Source: Vanilla planifolia (Eukaryota; Streptophyta; Magnoliopsida; Asparagales; Orchidaceae). From it: DNA of 64,000 nt. The notes below the pieces were generated by a model. The model was not told where the DNA came from. It saw only the letters and a program-made list of their open reading frames with translations, and searched no databases. The translations under genes and the position numbers were made by a program. Positions 30,901 through 42,668 of this stretch are shown here, piece after piece. The DNA is taken from contig JAIUJO010000085.1 of the NCBI GenBank assembly GCA_023846275.1, positions 898,365 through 962,364 of the forward strand. The letters are read 5' to 3'. Numbering within the stretch: the first letter of the stretch is position 1; each line of letters opens with the position of its first letter.

Positions 30901-31271
30901 AATTCTAATAGTTTAGCACACCTATTTTTTGGTAAAAAAGTTATATACATAACTTTTTTATGCCTTATTTTTTTGGGAATGGATATAGGTTTGATTTTAG
31001 GTTGAATCTTCTAACAATGCTTAAGTTTATTTTAAAATTTTTGTTGACCTTCCTATTTCACTATTTCCATAAACATTTATTGTTAAATAGAAATTAACAT
31101 TTTTTAGACCAAAATTATAATTTTCACAAAATTATTGTTGTATTTTTTTTGTAAGCTTATTATAAATGTTTTTAAAAACTTTTTTAAATTTTTTTATGTG
31201 AAACAAATAATTTGTTTTTCAATAATTCACTGACTCTCTTGTTGAAACACTCTTAACATGATGCAAGGAGC
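30900..31271 (+). mobile_element. Copia LTR fragment (LTR-2), R/U5 part
   Basis: Two motifs of the LTR family occur in order: gggaatggatataggtttga at 30975 and aattcactgactctcttgtt at 31224. They match the equivalents at 48749 and 48937. A primer-site-like sequence tgatgcaaggagcta at 31259 follows. No gag could be seen downstream, so this may be a solo or truncated LTR. The left edge is not defined. Confidence 0.6.
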
Positions 31272-34200
31272 TAATTTGCTTAAGATGAATGTACAAAACT
31301 CAAATAAACTATGAGGAGTAAATTGAAAGGAAGGAAATTAATGAAGCCTAAGCAAACAAGTTGAAATTTGAAATGAAGAGTTAATGGCATTAAGGGCATG
31401 TGACCAAACTTATAAAACAAACAAAGAAAAAGAACAATTTTGAGTAAAAGTTTCTGTTTAATAAAATTTTAAATAAATCGTTCATGAGGATTAATTGCAT
31501 TATTTTAAGCATTCTTGATTTTTTTTATTTTAAAAAGGTGCTTTTTGGAACAAGTTCCAAAAGAACTTCACAAACAATCACCAAAGCATTAGAGAGGTGA
31601 TAGAACTTTTAAAGTTTTCTTTAAGCAAGATGACACTTTGAACATGATTTTCAGGGCATTCTCTTGTAAGTATTTTCCTTTCCATTTTGGGGTATATCTC
31701 ATGCACATTAGCCTTGTGGGCCTTGTTTTATAGTTAATTTGGTAAAGTTTTTGATCCTTGCCAATTATAATAAAGCTAATATCATTTTGAAAGTGTAAAG
31801 AGAAGGACATGTTTGTTGATGATGATCTGTCTAAAAAGGTTACTCCCATAAAATGCACTTTAATAGGTAACATTTTTAGTTGGATGTGCCAAAATGGAAT
31901 TTCATAGAGCATGAATTCAGAATAATTGGCAACTTTGAATCTATCATGAAGAGGTAAGCATGTGCTCCTAAGAGTTTCACTAGAATTGGAAAACATTTCA
32001 TTTTGAATGTAAACATTCAAAAAATTGTAGTCTTTCAAGTGAGGGTCATCAAATCTTTATAACTTTTCAGCACAACACTAAACCCTTGAAAGCAATAGCG
32101 TGGATCTCATTGGAGCACCATCCAATCAACTTGGTCAAAAAGTAGGCCTTATTCTCTATCATGTTAATAGTTAGAAAGTCATTAAAAGTACTACTATAAT
32201 AATAAAATTAACAAGGCTCTTTGTGCTCTACTCTGTGTTTTGATAAAACATTCTAAAAATCATCATTTAGATATTAGAATCTCTAGATAGATTGGGTGCA
32301 ACAGTGCCTTATTAAAAAAATTAAGTAATGAAAATTTTCCCAAATTTTATCAAAGTTACTATAGACAAGGATTCTCAATGGTCTAATGAAAGCAAGAAAA
32401 AAATTCCAAACCATTCTATGTATGAAATGGAGAAGTTGAGACACTTCCAATTTGTGCTATAATAAGTAATGTGAAACTTGAAACTTTGGTACCCATAAAT
32501 GCATAAAACAATATCAGTACCCCACTACATCACAAAACATCAACACATAATAAAAAAACCTAATTATATTATTAATCATCTATTCAATGATAGTTTGATC
32601 AATTTCAATTAGCAACTATAAAGTAAGAGTAAACAATACCAATCTAATTTGAAACTTAGGAAGTACAGGCAGCTTAAACAATAAGTAAATATTCAATCTC
32701 TCAAAAGCTCAAATAAAGATCTTTAGGAAAAAGCAAAGACTCAAGCTTTTTAAGATAAACTTTAATGGCTTCATACTAACTAATAGTGACATGTTAATAA
32801 GAAAAGACACTAAATGAAATGTCAAAAAAGTAATTTGCCTAAAAAGGACCAAAAGAACCTTTCATGTATCTCAAAATGTAGACATTAGAATTTAATTAAT
32901 AATGTCATACTTTTCAAAATTAATGGTGTAGTTAGTTCTTTAGTAGCTTGATGCCTTAAAAACATGTTCAGATTATAGAAAATTAAGATAACTTCAATGA
33001 TGGAATGCATTTCAAGTAATAGATAAATAGAAATCCTTTGCAAGAGACTAAATTTTTACTATTGTGAAGCAATATTTCTAACCAAGTATAGATGTAGATG
33101 TTGTAGTACCTAATAATGTTAAAAATTGAAAGTGAACAACACTTTGTTCATGTGGTGATACGTAAATGATGTGTTATCTTTTTATGTATGCCAACAATTC
33201 CTTTATTAATAGAATAGATATTCAGAGGGATATAATATTGTTAGTGGAGATCAATTTGTCTTCCCTAAATAGAAAGGAGACTCAAATATCTTTGCTAAGG
33301 TATAGAAATATAAGGCTCATTCATGGGGATTGAACCCTAAAGAATCAAGAATTTCTCAAAACCTTCCTAAAATAATGACTAAACTTATGAATAAGTTCTT
33401 GTTATACCATTCCCTATTACTAGTCATTTCTCCAACAACAATTAAATCTAATCCTAGATAACTTAAACTCCAAAGCACTTTGATTGAAGGTATATAATTC
33501 TCCCAAGTTGTTGCTCGGAATTTGAGCCATCCAATTTCTAGGTCAAGAATATAAGTCAAAATTTATATGCTAAAGTTTGCTAAAGCCCACCTTAATGAAT
33601 GAAATGAAAGATAATTTGGTAATATATTTTTGAAGATTGAAGAAGAAAAATACCATGTTGTAGAGAAGGAATAACTTCAAAGAGCTATAAATAAGTTATC
33701 TGGCTAGAACTAACAAAGCTTAAGATGAATGAACCATGGTCGCTAAAATGGACGAGATGTATTGATAAGGCATTTAAGAATACTATGGGGTACTTTTTTA
33801 GAATTCTATAGGTCATTTTAGAATCCAAAAGCCACAAAAAATTACAAAATAGATAACAAGAATTTTTTAAAAAAATTAAAAAACTTATTGAAAAGCTACA
33901 AAATTAATTATTGTAATTAGTTCTTAAGCAGACACATGCATTTTGATCAGTAGTAAATGAGAAAAGAGAGGTAATAGGCAAGACATGATGCAACACACGT
34001 GGATCAGTGAATCACTTTGCCTTTAAATTTTGGCAAATAGCATCGATAAAAAGTCATTGACACTTTGGGTCTGCGTTGGGGTTAATGTGTATCGAAGAGT
34101 GTTAGCACGAGTTAATGAGTCAACACTAGTGGTGGTGTTAAGGACGGTTCGAAGAGGTGGATGATAGCCAAAAAAGCCAAAAACTAAATTTTAATCCCTT

Positions 34201-34840
34201 TTTTAATCAATCTTCAAGCAAATGTTCTATTGATGCACTTGTGAGATGGTTGAAGGGAAGTTCTATGCTGAATAAAAGTTGAAAACCTCTAAAAAGTTTT
34301 TGATTGTTCTTTAAAACATTTAAACAAAATTATAAATGTAGATAAATTCATTAACTGATAAAAATAAGTTGAAATATACATTAAAAAAGGTTATATTCTA
34401 ATTGATCAATACAATGATAATAAAAATGGAGATTAATGAGAAATATAATAACCATTCCTCAAAGAACTCCAAGTTTGAATAGGACTAGTTATCTTGAAGT
34501 TCAAGCTCTACGTGATGTACTGATGTGACTGTATCAAATGGATAAGAGTTAAAAGGTCGGTAGTATGTAGCATAAAAATGGCAAAAAAAGACAAATGTCA
34601 TCCATAGAATGTTCAATAATAAGCAAATGAATGAAAATATGAAAAGAATTAAAGGACCAAGTGGGAGTTGGGCCTTAGAGAAGGATTTAATTTCCAAATA
34701 CATTGTCAATTGAATGACTTCTTACTATTCTCTACTAAGAAAAAATGAGAAATGCTTTGATTTATGATGCTTCACTTCACTAAAACGAAATATGATGCTA
34801 ATTAAGCTAGTTAATAAGGAAAAAATATGAAAAAATATTT
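31272..34840. other. AT-rich DNA between LTR-2 and the LINE
   Basis: This should contain the 5' part of the LINE (endonuclease) if it was ever full length, but no endonuclease motif is visible. Open frames at 33356-33559 and 34485-34709 (minus) are short and unrecognised. The stretch 33930-34170 is clearly GC-richer than its surroundings and may be a separate insertion. Confidence 0.4.
31589..32038 (-). CDS. Unrecognised 149-codon open frame
   Basis: This is the longest open frame in the window outside the low-complexity array, starting with Met and ending in a stop on the minus strand. The product is mixed hydrophobic and basic, with PFWHIQLKMLPIKVHFMGVTF in the middle and a lysine-rich C-terminal part. 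I recognise no domain, signal peptide or membrane segment. The phrase with PFW..Q faintly recalls DUF4283-type LINE ORF1 proteins, but the match is too weak to use. The context is retroelement debris and the codon usage is plain AT-rich. It may be a transposon fragment or a chance frame. Confidence 0.25.
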   Translation of the reverse strand: MKDYNFLNVYIQNEMFSNSSETLRSTCLPLHDRFKVANYSEFMLYEIPFWHIQLKMLPIKVHFMGVTFLDRSSSTNMSFSLHFQNDISFIIIGKDQKLYQINYKTRPTRLMCMRYTPKWKGKYLQENALKIMFKVSSCLKKTLKVLSPL

Positions 34841-34841
34841 T

Positions 34842-36130
34842 TTTATGGATTCTTTACGAGCTTGTAGATTAATGTTTTCTTAAAAGCATTGTTGGTCAAG
34901 ATTTCAAGTTGACATTTATGATGTTGTCAATGATTTTCTTATTTGTAGCCCATCACCAAAAGATTGTGGTAGTACTAATTAAACTTTCTTTTTGTAGAGT
35001 ATTTGCAATATATCTTTCAAAGACTTTATGACATTTTGGATTTATAGTTTCTCAAGAATATACTATGTTGTTGGAAGTTACCCTATACAATTTTCTATCC
35101 ACCATCATCTTAATGGAGCAATCATCTCTATTAAGATTAAATCACTAAAAATATCTTATCAATGTAAGAAATCATACTTTCATAAGAGCAACTTCATAAC
35201 TTAAGTGAGTAGATCAAAGCTAATAGCTTTATTATTACAATAGACATTAAGAATGTGTTCAATAACATATCATGGGGGAAAGATGTACTAGAGAAGTTTA
35301 ACATCAATAGTTAATTTATTAATTTAGTCAAGAGTATCTATAACATAAGTTGTTTGTTTGTCATTATTAACGAGAAAAAAAATGGTGCCATCTAACTTCC
35401 CATTGGCTAAACCATGGTTACCCTCTATCCCCATTACTTCTCCACATTGTAGCTAAAGAGCAAAGAAGAGGTTTAAACAAACAACATATACAAGGTAAAC
35501 CGAAGCACTAGGCCAATCCAAGTGGTTCTTAACCAAAGTCCTCTTTGTGCTATGTAGATTGCCTTTTACGTTTCTTAAGAAGTGATAAACACTTAATAAA
35601 AAATATCAAGTTATTCTAATCTAATCAACAAGGAGCATCAAGTTTGTAGATTAATGTGCAAAAGATCTTTATTAGATGTGCAAACATGAAACACAAGTAG
35701 GAGAACATTAACAAGGAGAACATGCTTCAAAAAAGATACTATCTTCCAATCCCTTAACTCAAAAGCACAATATTGAAAGGTAAGAAATAACAGGTCCACT
35801 TCGAACACTAGATTAATAAATTATGCAAAAAAGAAATTTCTCTCAAGGCGAGGTAGTACTTTTTAGTCATGTCCTATAGTCAATAGCACTTTGTAAATAA
35901 AATTATACCTTATATTCTCAATAATATTATTAATTTTATCAAAAATGTGATAAATATTTTTCTTTAGGGTAATAATGATTTGGTGAGAAAGCACCATTTG
36001 GCTAGTTAGAACAAGGTTAGGTTCCCCAATGAAAAATATGGATTACTAGTAAAGAAATTGAAGGATATTATGTTTGTATATAATGTAAAGCTTTTTTAAA
36101 AGGTCTGTACCTCAAACATCATATATTTTA
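34842..36130 (+). pseudogene. Decayed LINE (L1-type) reverse transcriptase
   Basis: Plus-strand conceptual translation, with stops and frame changes, gives landmarks of a plant LINE reverse transcriptase in the right order. At 34892-34978 there is DIYDVVNDFLICSPSPKD, like the region before finger motifs (..V..F......P....). At 35216-35278 ANSFIITIDIKNVFNNISW is catalytic motif A (usual form LDL.KAFD.VSW), keeping its Asp. LPIG..MVTLYPHYFSTL near 35400-35460 matches the RGVRQG.PLSP.LF block. CYVDCLLRFLRSD at 35548-35586 is the YADD motif, decayed to YVDC. At 35967-36066 GNNDLVRKHHLAS and then NEKYGLLVKKLKD match the WGG....K.HL..W..VC.PK..GGLG...L.D block after the thumb. It copied its own RNA into target DNA when active. 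It is now dead. The endonuclease and RNase H ends are not recognisable. Confidence 0.85.
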
Positions 36131-39100
36131 GATACTTAAGAGGTAAGATACTTTATAGACAATTTTGTGGAGCATGATCAATCACTTGGAATCAAATATA
36201 ATCAATCATCTCACTATTTTGTATTTTGTGATACTTGGAAAAAAATAGATAAGTTTAGAATTAATTAATTACCTTATTCATTAGTCACAAAAAATGTTGA
36301 AAAATTATCAACTTTCCAAAATATCTCTACTAATATGGACACTCCTAAATAACTAATTACCTTTTGATAACAACTTGAGGATGTGGAGTTTCAATTTATA
36401 AACAAATAGCCTTTTTGTGCTTATAGGGACTCTCAAATGAATCTTATCGAATCCCTTCGTAATGAATCTTGGCATTAAACAAAACCAATGTCTTGATTCA
36501 TGAAATGCTTGTACAAGTACGGAAATGTAGTCACATAAACTCAATAGCGAATGAGAATTTATTGTTCTACCATCTCTCGTATGTTGTAATATGTGCAAGA
36601 TAAAAATTTAAAGGAATTTATTCAGTAAATTTTCCTTGTAATTTTCTTGATAAAGTTGGACATAACACTTATGAATTTCAAATTGTTTCTTAATCATGAA
36701 AAGAAGTTGAATAGATCCTCAAATAGTAAAATAAAAAGTTGTTCAATGGACTCCCTTAGTAGTGGATTTATAGAAATTAAATTCTAGTGGACTAAATAGA
36801 AATAACCAAGGCCCTATTGGTATTGTTTGTGTGATTGGAGTCTACTTGGTAGGGCTATAAAAGCACTCTCAATTTATATGGAATCTAAATAACATAAAAG
36901 TTAAAGAAATTGAAATACGATTTTGTTTAAATTTATGTGATAATCTGGGCTTATAAAAACATCATTATAGGATCAAACAATTAATCAATCTCTGTAATGA
37001 TTCAAAAAAGGATTGGAATGACTTGCTGTATCATATTCCAACGAAATTGAATGGACCAGTTTCTTTGCAAAGTAGATAAATCATAACAAAAATTCTTAGA
37101 AGGAAATGTACTAAGCAATTAGTAGGTTTAAAAAGCTTGTATTCGTTTCCATTTGAGGTTCTAAACTCATAACAAATTCCAAAAGTTTGCAAAGCTTGAA
37201 TAAAGCTCGACGAGGAGAGGTGTTCATATATCATTTAGTGATCATAAGGAAAGTCTTTCAACTAATGCCTCCATAACCAAATGTATGGAAAGCATTAACA
37301 AGATCATTATAGCTAACTTGGATTTGTTGTTATGGATCTTACTTAGCATTTGAGGCTAAAAATAATGAACTAACGTCATGGAAAATCACTAGAGTTTATC
37401 ATATATCTTTTAGTTTAGCTTAAGAAATAAATTTTGATAAACTACTTTTATTGACATAACTAATGTCAAGTTAAACAAATTATAGGAAAAAGGGATGAAC
37501 CTATTTTAGTTGGCTCGTTTCATAGGAGGGTAATCAATGCCTATATAATCTCTTAATTTTAGCAAATGATAACTATTCTTCTTATATCTATGATCATGAT
37601 TTTTTTGATATAAATGACAATACCAATCCAAACAATTCCAATATATTCCCATCAAATTGAACTTGATCATAGCAAAGATTCAAAAGAAAGGTTCATAAAA
37701 TTTTAAGTACTTTTGCTAAAGTAAATTTATTACATGACATATTACTATTACAAAAGTTTTTTTTGGTACTATTAATACGATAGAATATTTGGGAATTAAG
37801 AAGCTATTTTTCAAATTTAATGTTGTTTTTTAGGAATAAGATATGCAAAGAATGAGAATAGCTAATGTAATTATTAATAGGTTTTAAGTGCAAAACATTT
37901 TTCTACATCCTCATTATCTAGTACTTCTTGATGTAATGGACAAGACATCCTTGAAATCAACCTTATGTAATGACTTGTTCAATTGCACCAGTTAAGTGTG
38001 ACAGACAAAACTAGACAATACATTTGATTCTCTATTTATTTGGAATCATTAAAAACTTTCTTTGGATTCTTTGCACCTTTATAATGGCTTTCAAATGTAC
38101 AAATTCGTTCATTATTGACTAATCAAATATGATGACACTAATCCATTATTTTGATATGTTTGGTTATGGAGTTCATCATGGTATTGAATTATGTCTTACT
38201 TCGTAGCAAAACAATCATTGCTAAGTAGGCCAAGCAACATAGATCTTTTAGATTGGTTCAAAACATTTTAATAATGCATCAATACTTACTTTGGATTACT
38301 CCAGTTGGGAGCAATTTCTTAGCATGTGCATTATGATTTCTTAATCAACCTAATATAACATTTCCAATGAAGATCACTAATTGCAAAGGATTAGACAAAT
38401 ATATTGACTCTAATTTGTTTTTCTTACATCCTACAGTCATAAAATCCATCAATGTACTGCATGATAACATACTTTAGAGTAAGATTATACTCAACTAAAT
38501 ATGTGGCATTGCACAAACCATTTGGATTTCTCGAAAACCTCTTTGATTTCTGTCAAACAATTTAGTCTCGATAATACACTAATTCAAACTTATTCATTGA
38601 GGCACATTATCTTAGTTTTTGTAATTCAGTTCCTTAATTAGCTTGGTTTATACCTTTGTTAATCTTTTGACAAAATGCTTGTCAATATGGTTCTCATCAT
38701 ACGATATGATAGTTCCTCAGACGAAGACCTATCGTGGCACGCTTATGTGTGCTATACAATTTCAATGCATAACTTATATGGAATTAATCATGCTCACTAT
38801 ATTTACCTTTATGCATTGAACTCATTTAAACCAATATATTGAATTAATATTACTAATACTTCAATGAGACACTACAAATAATTGAATGGTTACCGATTAG
38901 CATATGAACCACATCCATTAGAAGTCTTGATAAAAATAATAGTTCATTTTAAGCAATAAATTATAACTATTATGACTTTAATATGTTGTAATGATGGAAA
39001 AGTAGATTAAATGATCTTCGGATTTTTCAATCACTTATAACAAATATAAAAATAAATATATAACTTATGATCAATTTAATCAACCACTAGTGAAATTACA

Positions 39101-39775
39101 TAACATCTAATTTCTTAAAAGTTTGAAAATCTAAATTCTTCATTTTCTTATTGCCACACCAATAAAGCCAGGAATTGCATTATTGAGAAAGCTATGGGGA
39201 ACATTTATATCATCAACATAGCTTAAAAAAAAACTATATAAGCTTTCGATATTTACATTCATATCATGCCAAAAATCATATGTGAAAAAATTAGACATTA
39301 TTTCTTCTTTGAAGAGAATATTGTAGAATTATTTTTGCTTTAGAATTATCCGATAGGTTGTAGTTCATGCTTTAAAAATCTTATTGAGTAGTTATGTTCT
39401 TACATTTAAAATACTTTAGTAATGTTGTGACATAGCAGCATTTTGCACATCACACAAAGGTTCCATTGGATACTTGTCGTACCTAGACAGCCATTCTAGT
39501 TTGGCATCCCATCTTTTAGTTAGTCTCTAATATAATTCATATTATGAGAGCTAATTACAACTGACCCTTGTTTATTGCACTTTTTAATTTCCTTTTATCA
39601 AATTTTTAGGTTATTTCCATTTATAGTTTTTGAATCATTTGGAGATTGATTGGTAGAATTTTAGATACTTCTAACTTTAAATGCTATCCAGTATAACCTT
39701 ATAGTAGTATGATAACTCTATTTGTAAGAAAAATTTCAAAATGACTTTAAAAAGGCTTAAAATTGAGTGTTGGGT
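36131..39775. other. AT-rich unassigned DNA downstream of the LINE
   Basis: The first few hundred bases may be the eroded 3' part of the LINE, since a fragment of the type RYLRGK follows the last recognised motif. Minus-strand frames at 36353-36598, 37031-37234 and 39677-39871 are 81 codons or shorter and match nothing I know. No RNA gene was seen. Confidence 0.45.
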
Positions 39776-39779
39776 TTCT

Positions 39780-40130
39780 TTTTGGTTTTGCTCACTGTCA
39801 TCTTTCGCCTGTACTAGTACTTGTGTTAATTCAAGTGTCCTACTAGACTCGTCTTGACTCTTCAAACTCATTCATCTGCTCAACACAGACTGACTATTGT
39901 GGATCTGTAGTCCTTGAAATTTCTTGACCGATCAGCAAATGTGGACTTGTTAGCTCGTGCTGACCCGCATATTAGACTTGAGGTGCAATTGTTTCTCTCT
40001 ACTTGTATTGCATTGATCGCATAAGCAACCTCCTTGCAACACACTAGATCGATACTCAAAATGTACATGCCAATTTTTGAGCTTCTTATGCAAATTTTGT
40101 TTTGCTTCATTTCTAAGAATATTTATGGTT
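39780..40130. other. GC-richer island, unassigned
   Basis: This patch has clearly more G and C, and more CpG, than the DNA on both sides. It holds two overlapping minus-strand frames (39880-40110 and 39950-40138, 76 and 62 codons) with no recognised domain. It could be a younger insertion or part of an LTR, since a TATA-like box lies 150 bp to the right. Confidence 0.4.
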
Positions 40131-40276
40131 GAATTCATTTATTATTTTTATAATTTGTGATGAATTTTGGAATTATAAAAATGTACTTTAGAATTCTAAA
40201 ATATGTTCAACATTTTTCTAATAATATCACTTCATATTCTAGCCTAAAAAATTATCATTATGCCTTAAACATATCC

Positions 40277-40327
40277 TATAAATAGAGATGCTCACTATAT
40301 TATAAGTAATATAATTTGAATAAAATT
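40277..40327 (+). promoter_or_regulatory. LTR-like TATA box with nearby aataaa
   Basis: The sequence tataaatagag at 40277 is followed by gaataaaatt at 40319, a spacing typical of R in plant LTRs. The U5 motifs of the other four LTRs are not visible downstream, so assignment to an LTR is weak. Confidence 0.3.
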
Positions 40328-42155
40328 ACAAAGTGCTACCATCGAGCTTATTTAATAGAAACATGTTGTGTATATTCAATATAACAACGTGATTTCAAAG
40401 GTAACCTAAGAAGGAGAGTGAAAAGCTCAAAAAAGGAGATCCTAAAATATTATCTAGCATTCATAAGAGCATCAAATCTCAAAGAAAGCTCTTAATCATT
40501 TCATTTCAATTTTGGGAAATTAATCATATAATTCAAATTTCTAATCTGTCTTAATGAATATGATATTTTCTTATTTAGCATTCTAAAACCTCCACTTGTG
40601 TAGCTTGGCACTTCACCACAAGCTTGACTATTTTGGATATTTGTTATTAAAACCATTTTTTCTTTAGGTTAACATTACTTATGTTAATGATCAATGCATG
40701 TTCTAAGCTTATGGGAAAAATTTTACTTGTCCAATAATAGTAAGATTTTCGATTTTAAACTAGTAGCACCTTTGGGTATGCCTTTATATGGATATATTCC
40801 ACGAACATAAAAACTGTTCAATTATTGATTAACAAAAATAGGTTTTAGCATAACATTTTATAACAAGTTGGTATTAAAGAATGGTTTGTTGAATAAACTT
40901 TCAATAATTTTTACTTTATCATTAAACCATCATCTTCTAATTTTATATAATTATTTTTATTATCTAGAAGTTATTAAAAAATATATGAAATAGCATTACA
41001 AAATAAAAAAAAATCTTAATTTAAAGTCTAATGCTGGAACATTTATTTAATTTTATATTATTTTGCAAATAAATTTCATGATTTGTTTGTTTTTTTCTTT
41101 ATGATAAAAAATTAAAAACTTTTTTCAAACCAAATTATTTTTGACTATATGGAATATAAAATAATATAGAACGTTTGATGATTATTTGAAAAGAAATGTT
41201 GTACATTGCATGAAAAAAAGATTGATTGCCTTGAAATGATATATGGTAAATTTAAGAAAATATGAATCGTTAACATCTGATGATTATTAAAATATTTCTT
41301 TCACTAGTGAATTACATGTAAAAAAGAATTACTATGACAATGTTACTTAGACCTTGATTCAATTTTAAATTATTTGATATTAGAAAATAAGTTTCATAAA
41401 AATAAAAATTTTTATTTCCATTATAAAAATATTTTCTATTTTTTCATTTTTATTAATTCTATTGTTTGAACAAAATATTTTAGTTTATACATCATATATG
41501 CATATGCATGCATCATCACAAAGTCTTGTTAACATTGACATTATCAAATTTTATAAATGAAAATGCCTTATCATCACCGACAATTTGTATGCTTTACATA
41601 TGTAACATCAATTGTAACTCGAAATTATTTCTATAGACAAAATAAAACAGTATTACATTACTCTTTGAGGAAAACCATTTGTTTAGTTCCATGCAAATAT
41701 GCTTGATTTCATAGGTGAAATTGTTTTTGATGTGAACTTAAAAGCTTCACACTCACCACACAGTACTACCTCTAGTGAATACAATGTTTTTTTGGAGTAA
41801 TAAATATAAAGCTTTAGGAAATCATGTAAGTCTCTCAACATTATAAGCAACTATAGAGACTAAAATTAACTTTGTTTGATTTAGAATGACATACCCAATT
41901 TCTCATTAAAATTAGCATCTTGAGCTATTTTATTTGGGAACTATTCTATATGAGTAGAAAATATTAACTAATGGAGTGTTAAACATTTAAACTTAGCAAA
42001 ACACTACCAGATTTTATGATCAAAATAACTCAATTATTCAATAAATTTGGCTTCACAAGGAAGTAAGCCACACTAAATTTATAATGATGAACCCAATTTG
42101 AATATAAATAAGTTGGATAAGGAATTTAGATGAACAAGAATTCTAAATCCTTAAA

Positions 42156-42189
<34 letters not shown>

Positions 42190-42190
42190 T
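42156..42190. repeat. AT microsatellite
   Basis: An almost pure run of alternating ta, interrupted once by a c (tatacatata). It is ordinary for AT-rich plant DNA. Confidence 0.9.
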
Positions 42191-42570
42191 TTGAATTGAT
42201 AGTAATCTTGATTCACATGTATTTAACCAATCTTAAATTTTAAATCTCAACCAATTGTTGTACATAGATTTGTTATGGAATTCAAAGAATTAGTGTATCA
42301 TCTAGTGACAAGTTGTCTTGTAAGAAGGTTAGATAATAATTATTATCATTTCATAGTGACAAATTATTTTCAATTATGATGCACACAATTTTTTCATTAT
42401 TAAAGAATGATAACTTAATATTGCATATCCCAAATAATATTTTTTATGATTCTATTGAATACATGAGAGACAATAATAAATAACCAAAAGTCAAATGGTC
42501 ATTGGTTTTGATGGATAGACAGTGATAGTATCGATGAATAATCTTAATTGCAATCTAAAGCAGTTATTGG

Positions 42571-42668
42571 GACACCTATAGGTGTGTTCCTACACTCCAC
42601 TGTATTGTAATTATACTAAGCCAGAATGCCTTTTATTACAGGTTTAGCGGGCCTCGCCTCCCTAAACC
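42571..42668. repeat. Small palindrome and GC-rich hairpin
   Basis: A perfect 14-bp palindrome acacctataggtgt lies at 42572-42585. Some 55 bp later ggtttag (42641) and ctaaacc (42662) flank a GC-rich loop containing cgggcctcgcc. Both stand out in AT-rich flanks. They could be the remains of a small inverted-repeat element, but matching outer ends were not found. Confidence 0.5.

Noticed and set aside
31589-32038. DUF4283-type LINE ORF1
   Set aside because: Only a PFW-type phrase matches, the strand is opposite to the LINE, and no zinc knuckle follows.
42156-42190. AT run as an origin or matrix-attachment site
   Set aside because: Simple AT microsatellites are common in such DNA and nothing else supports a function.
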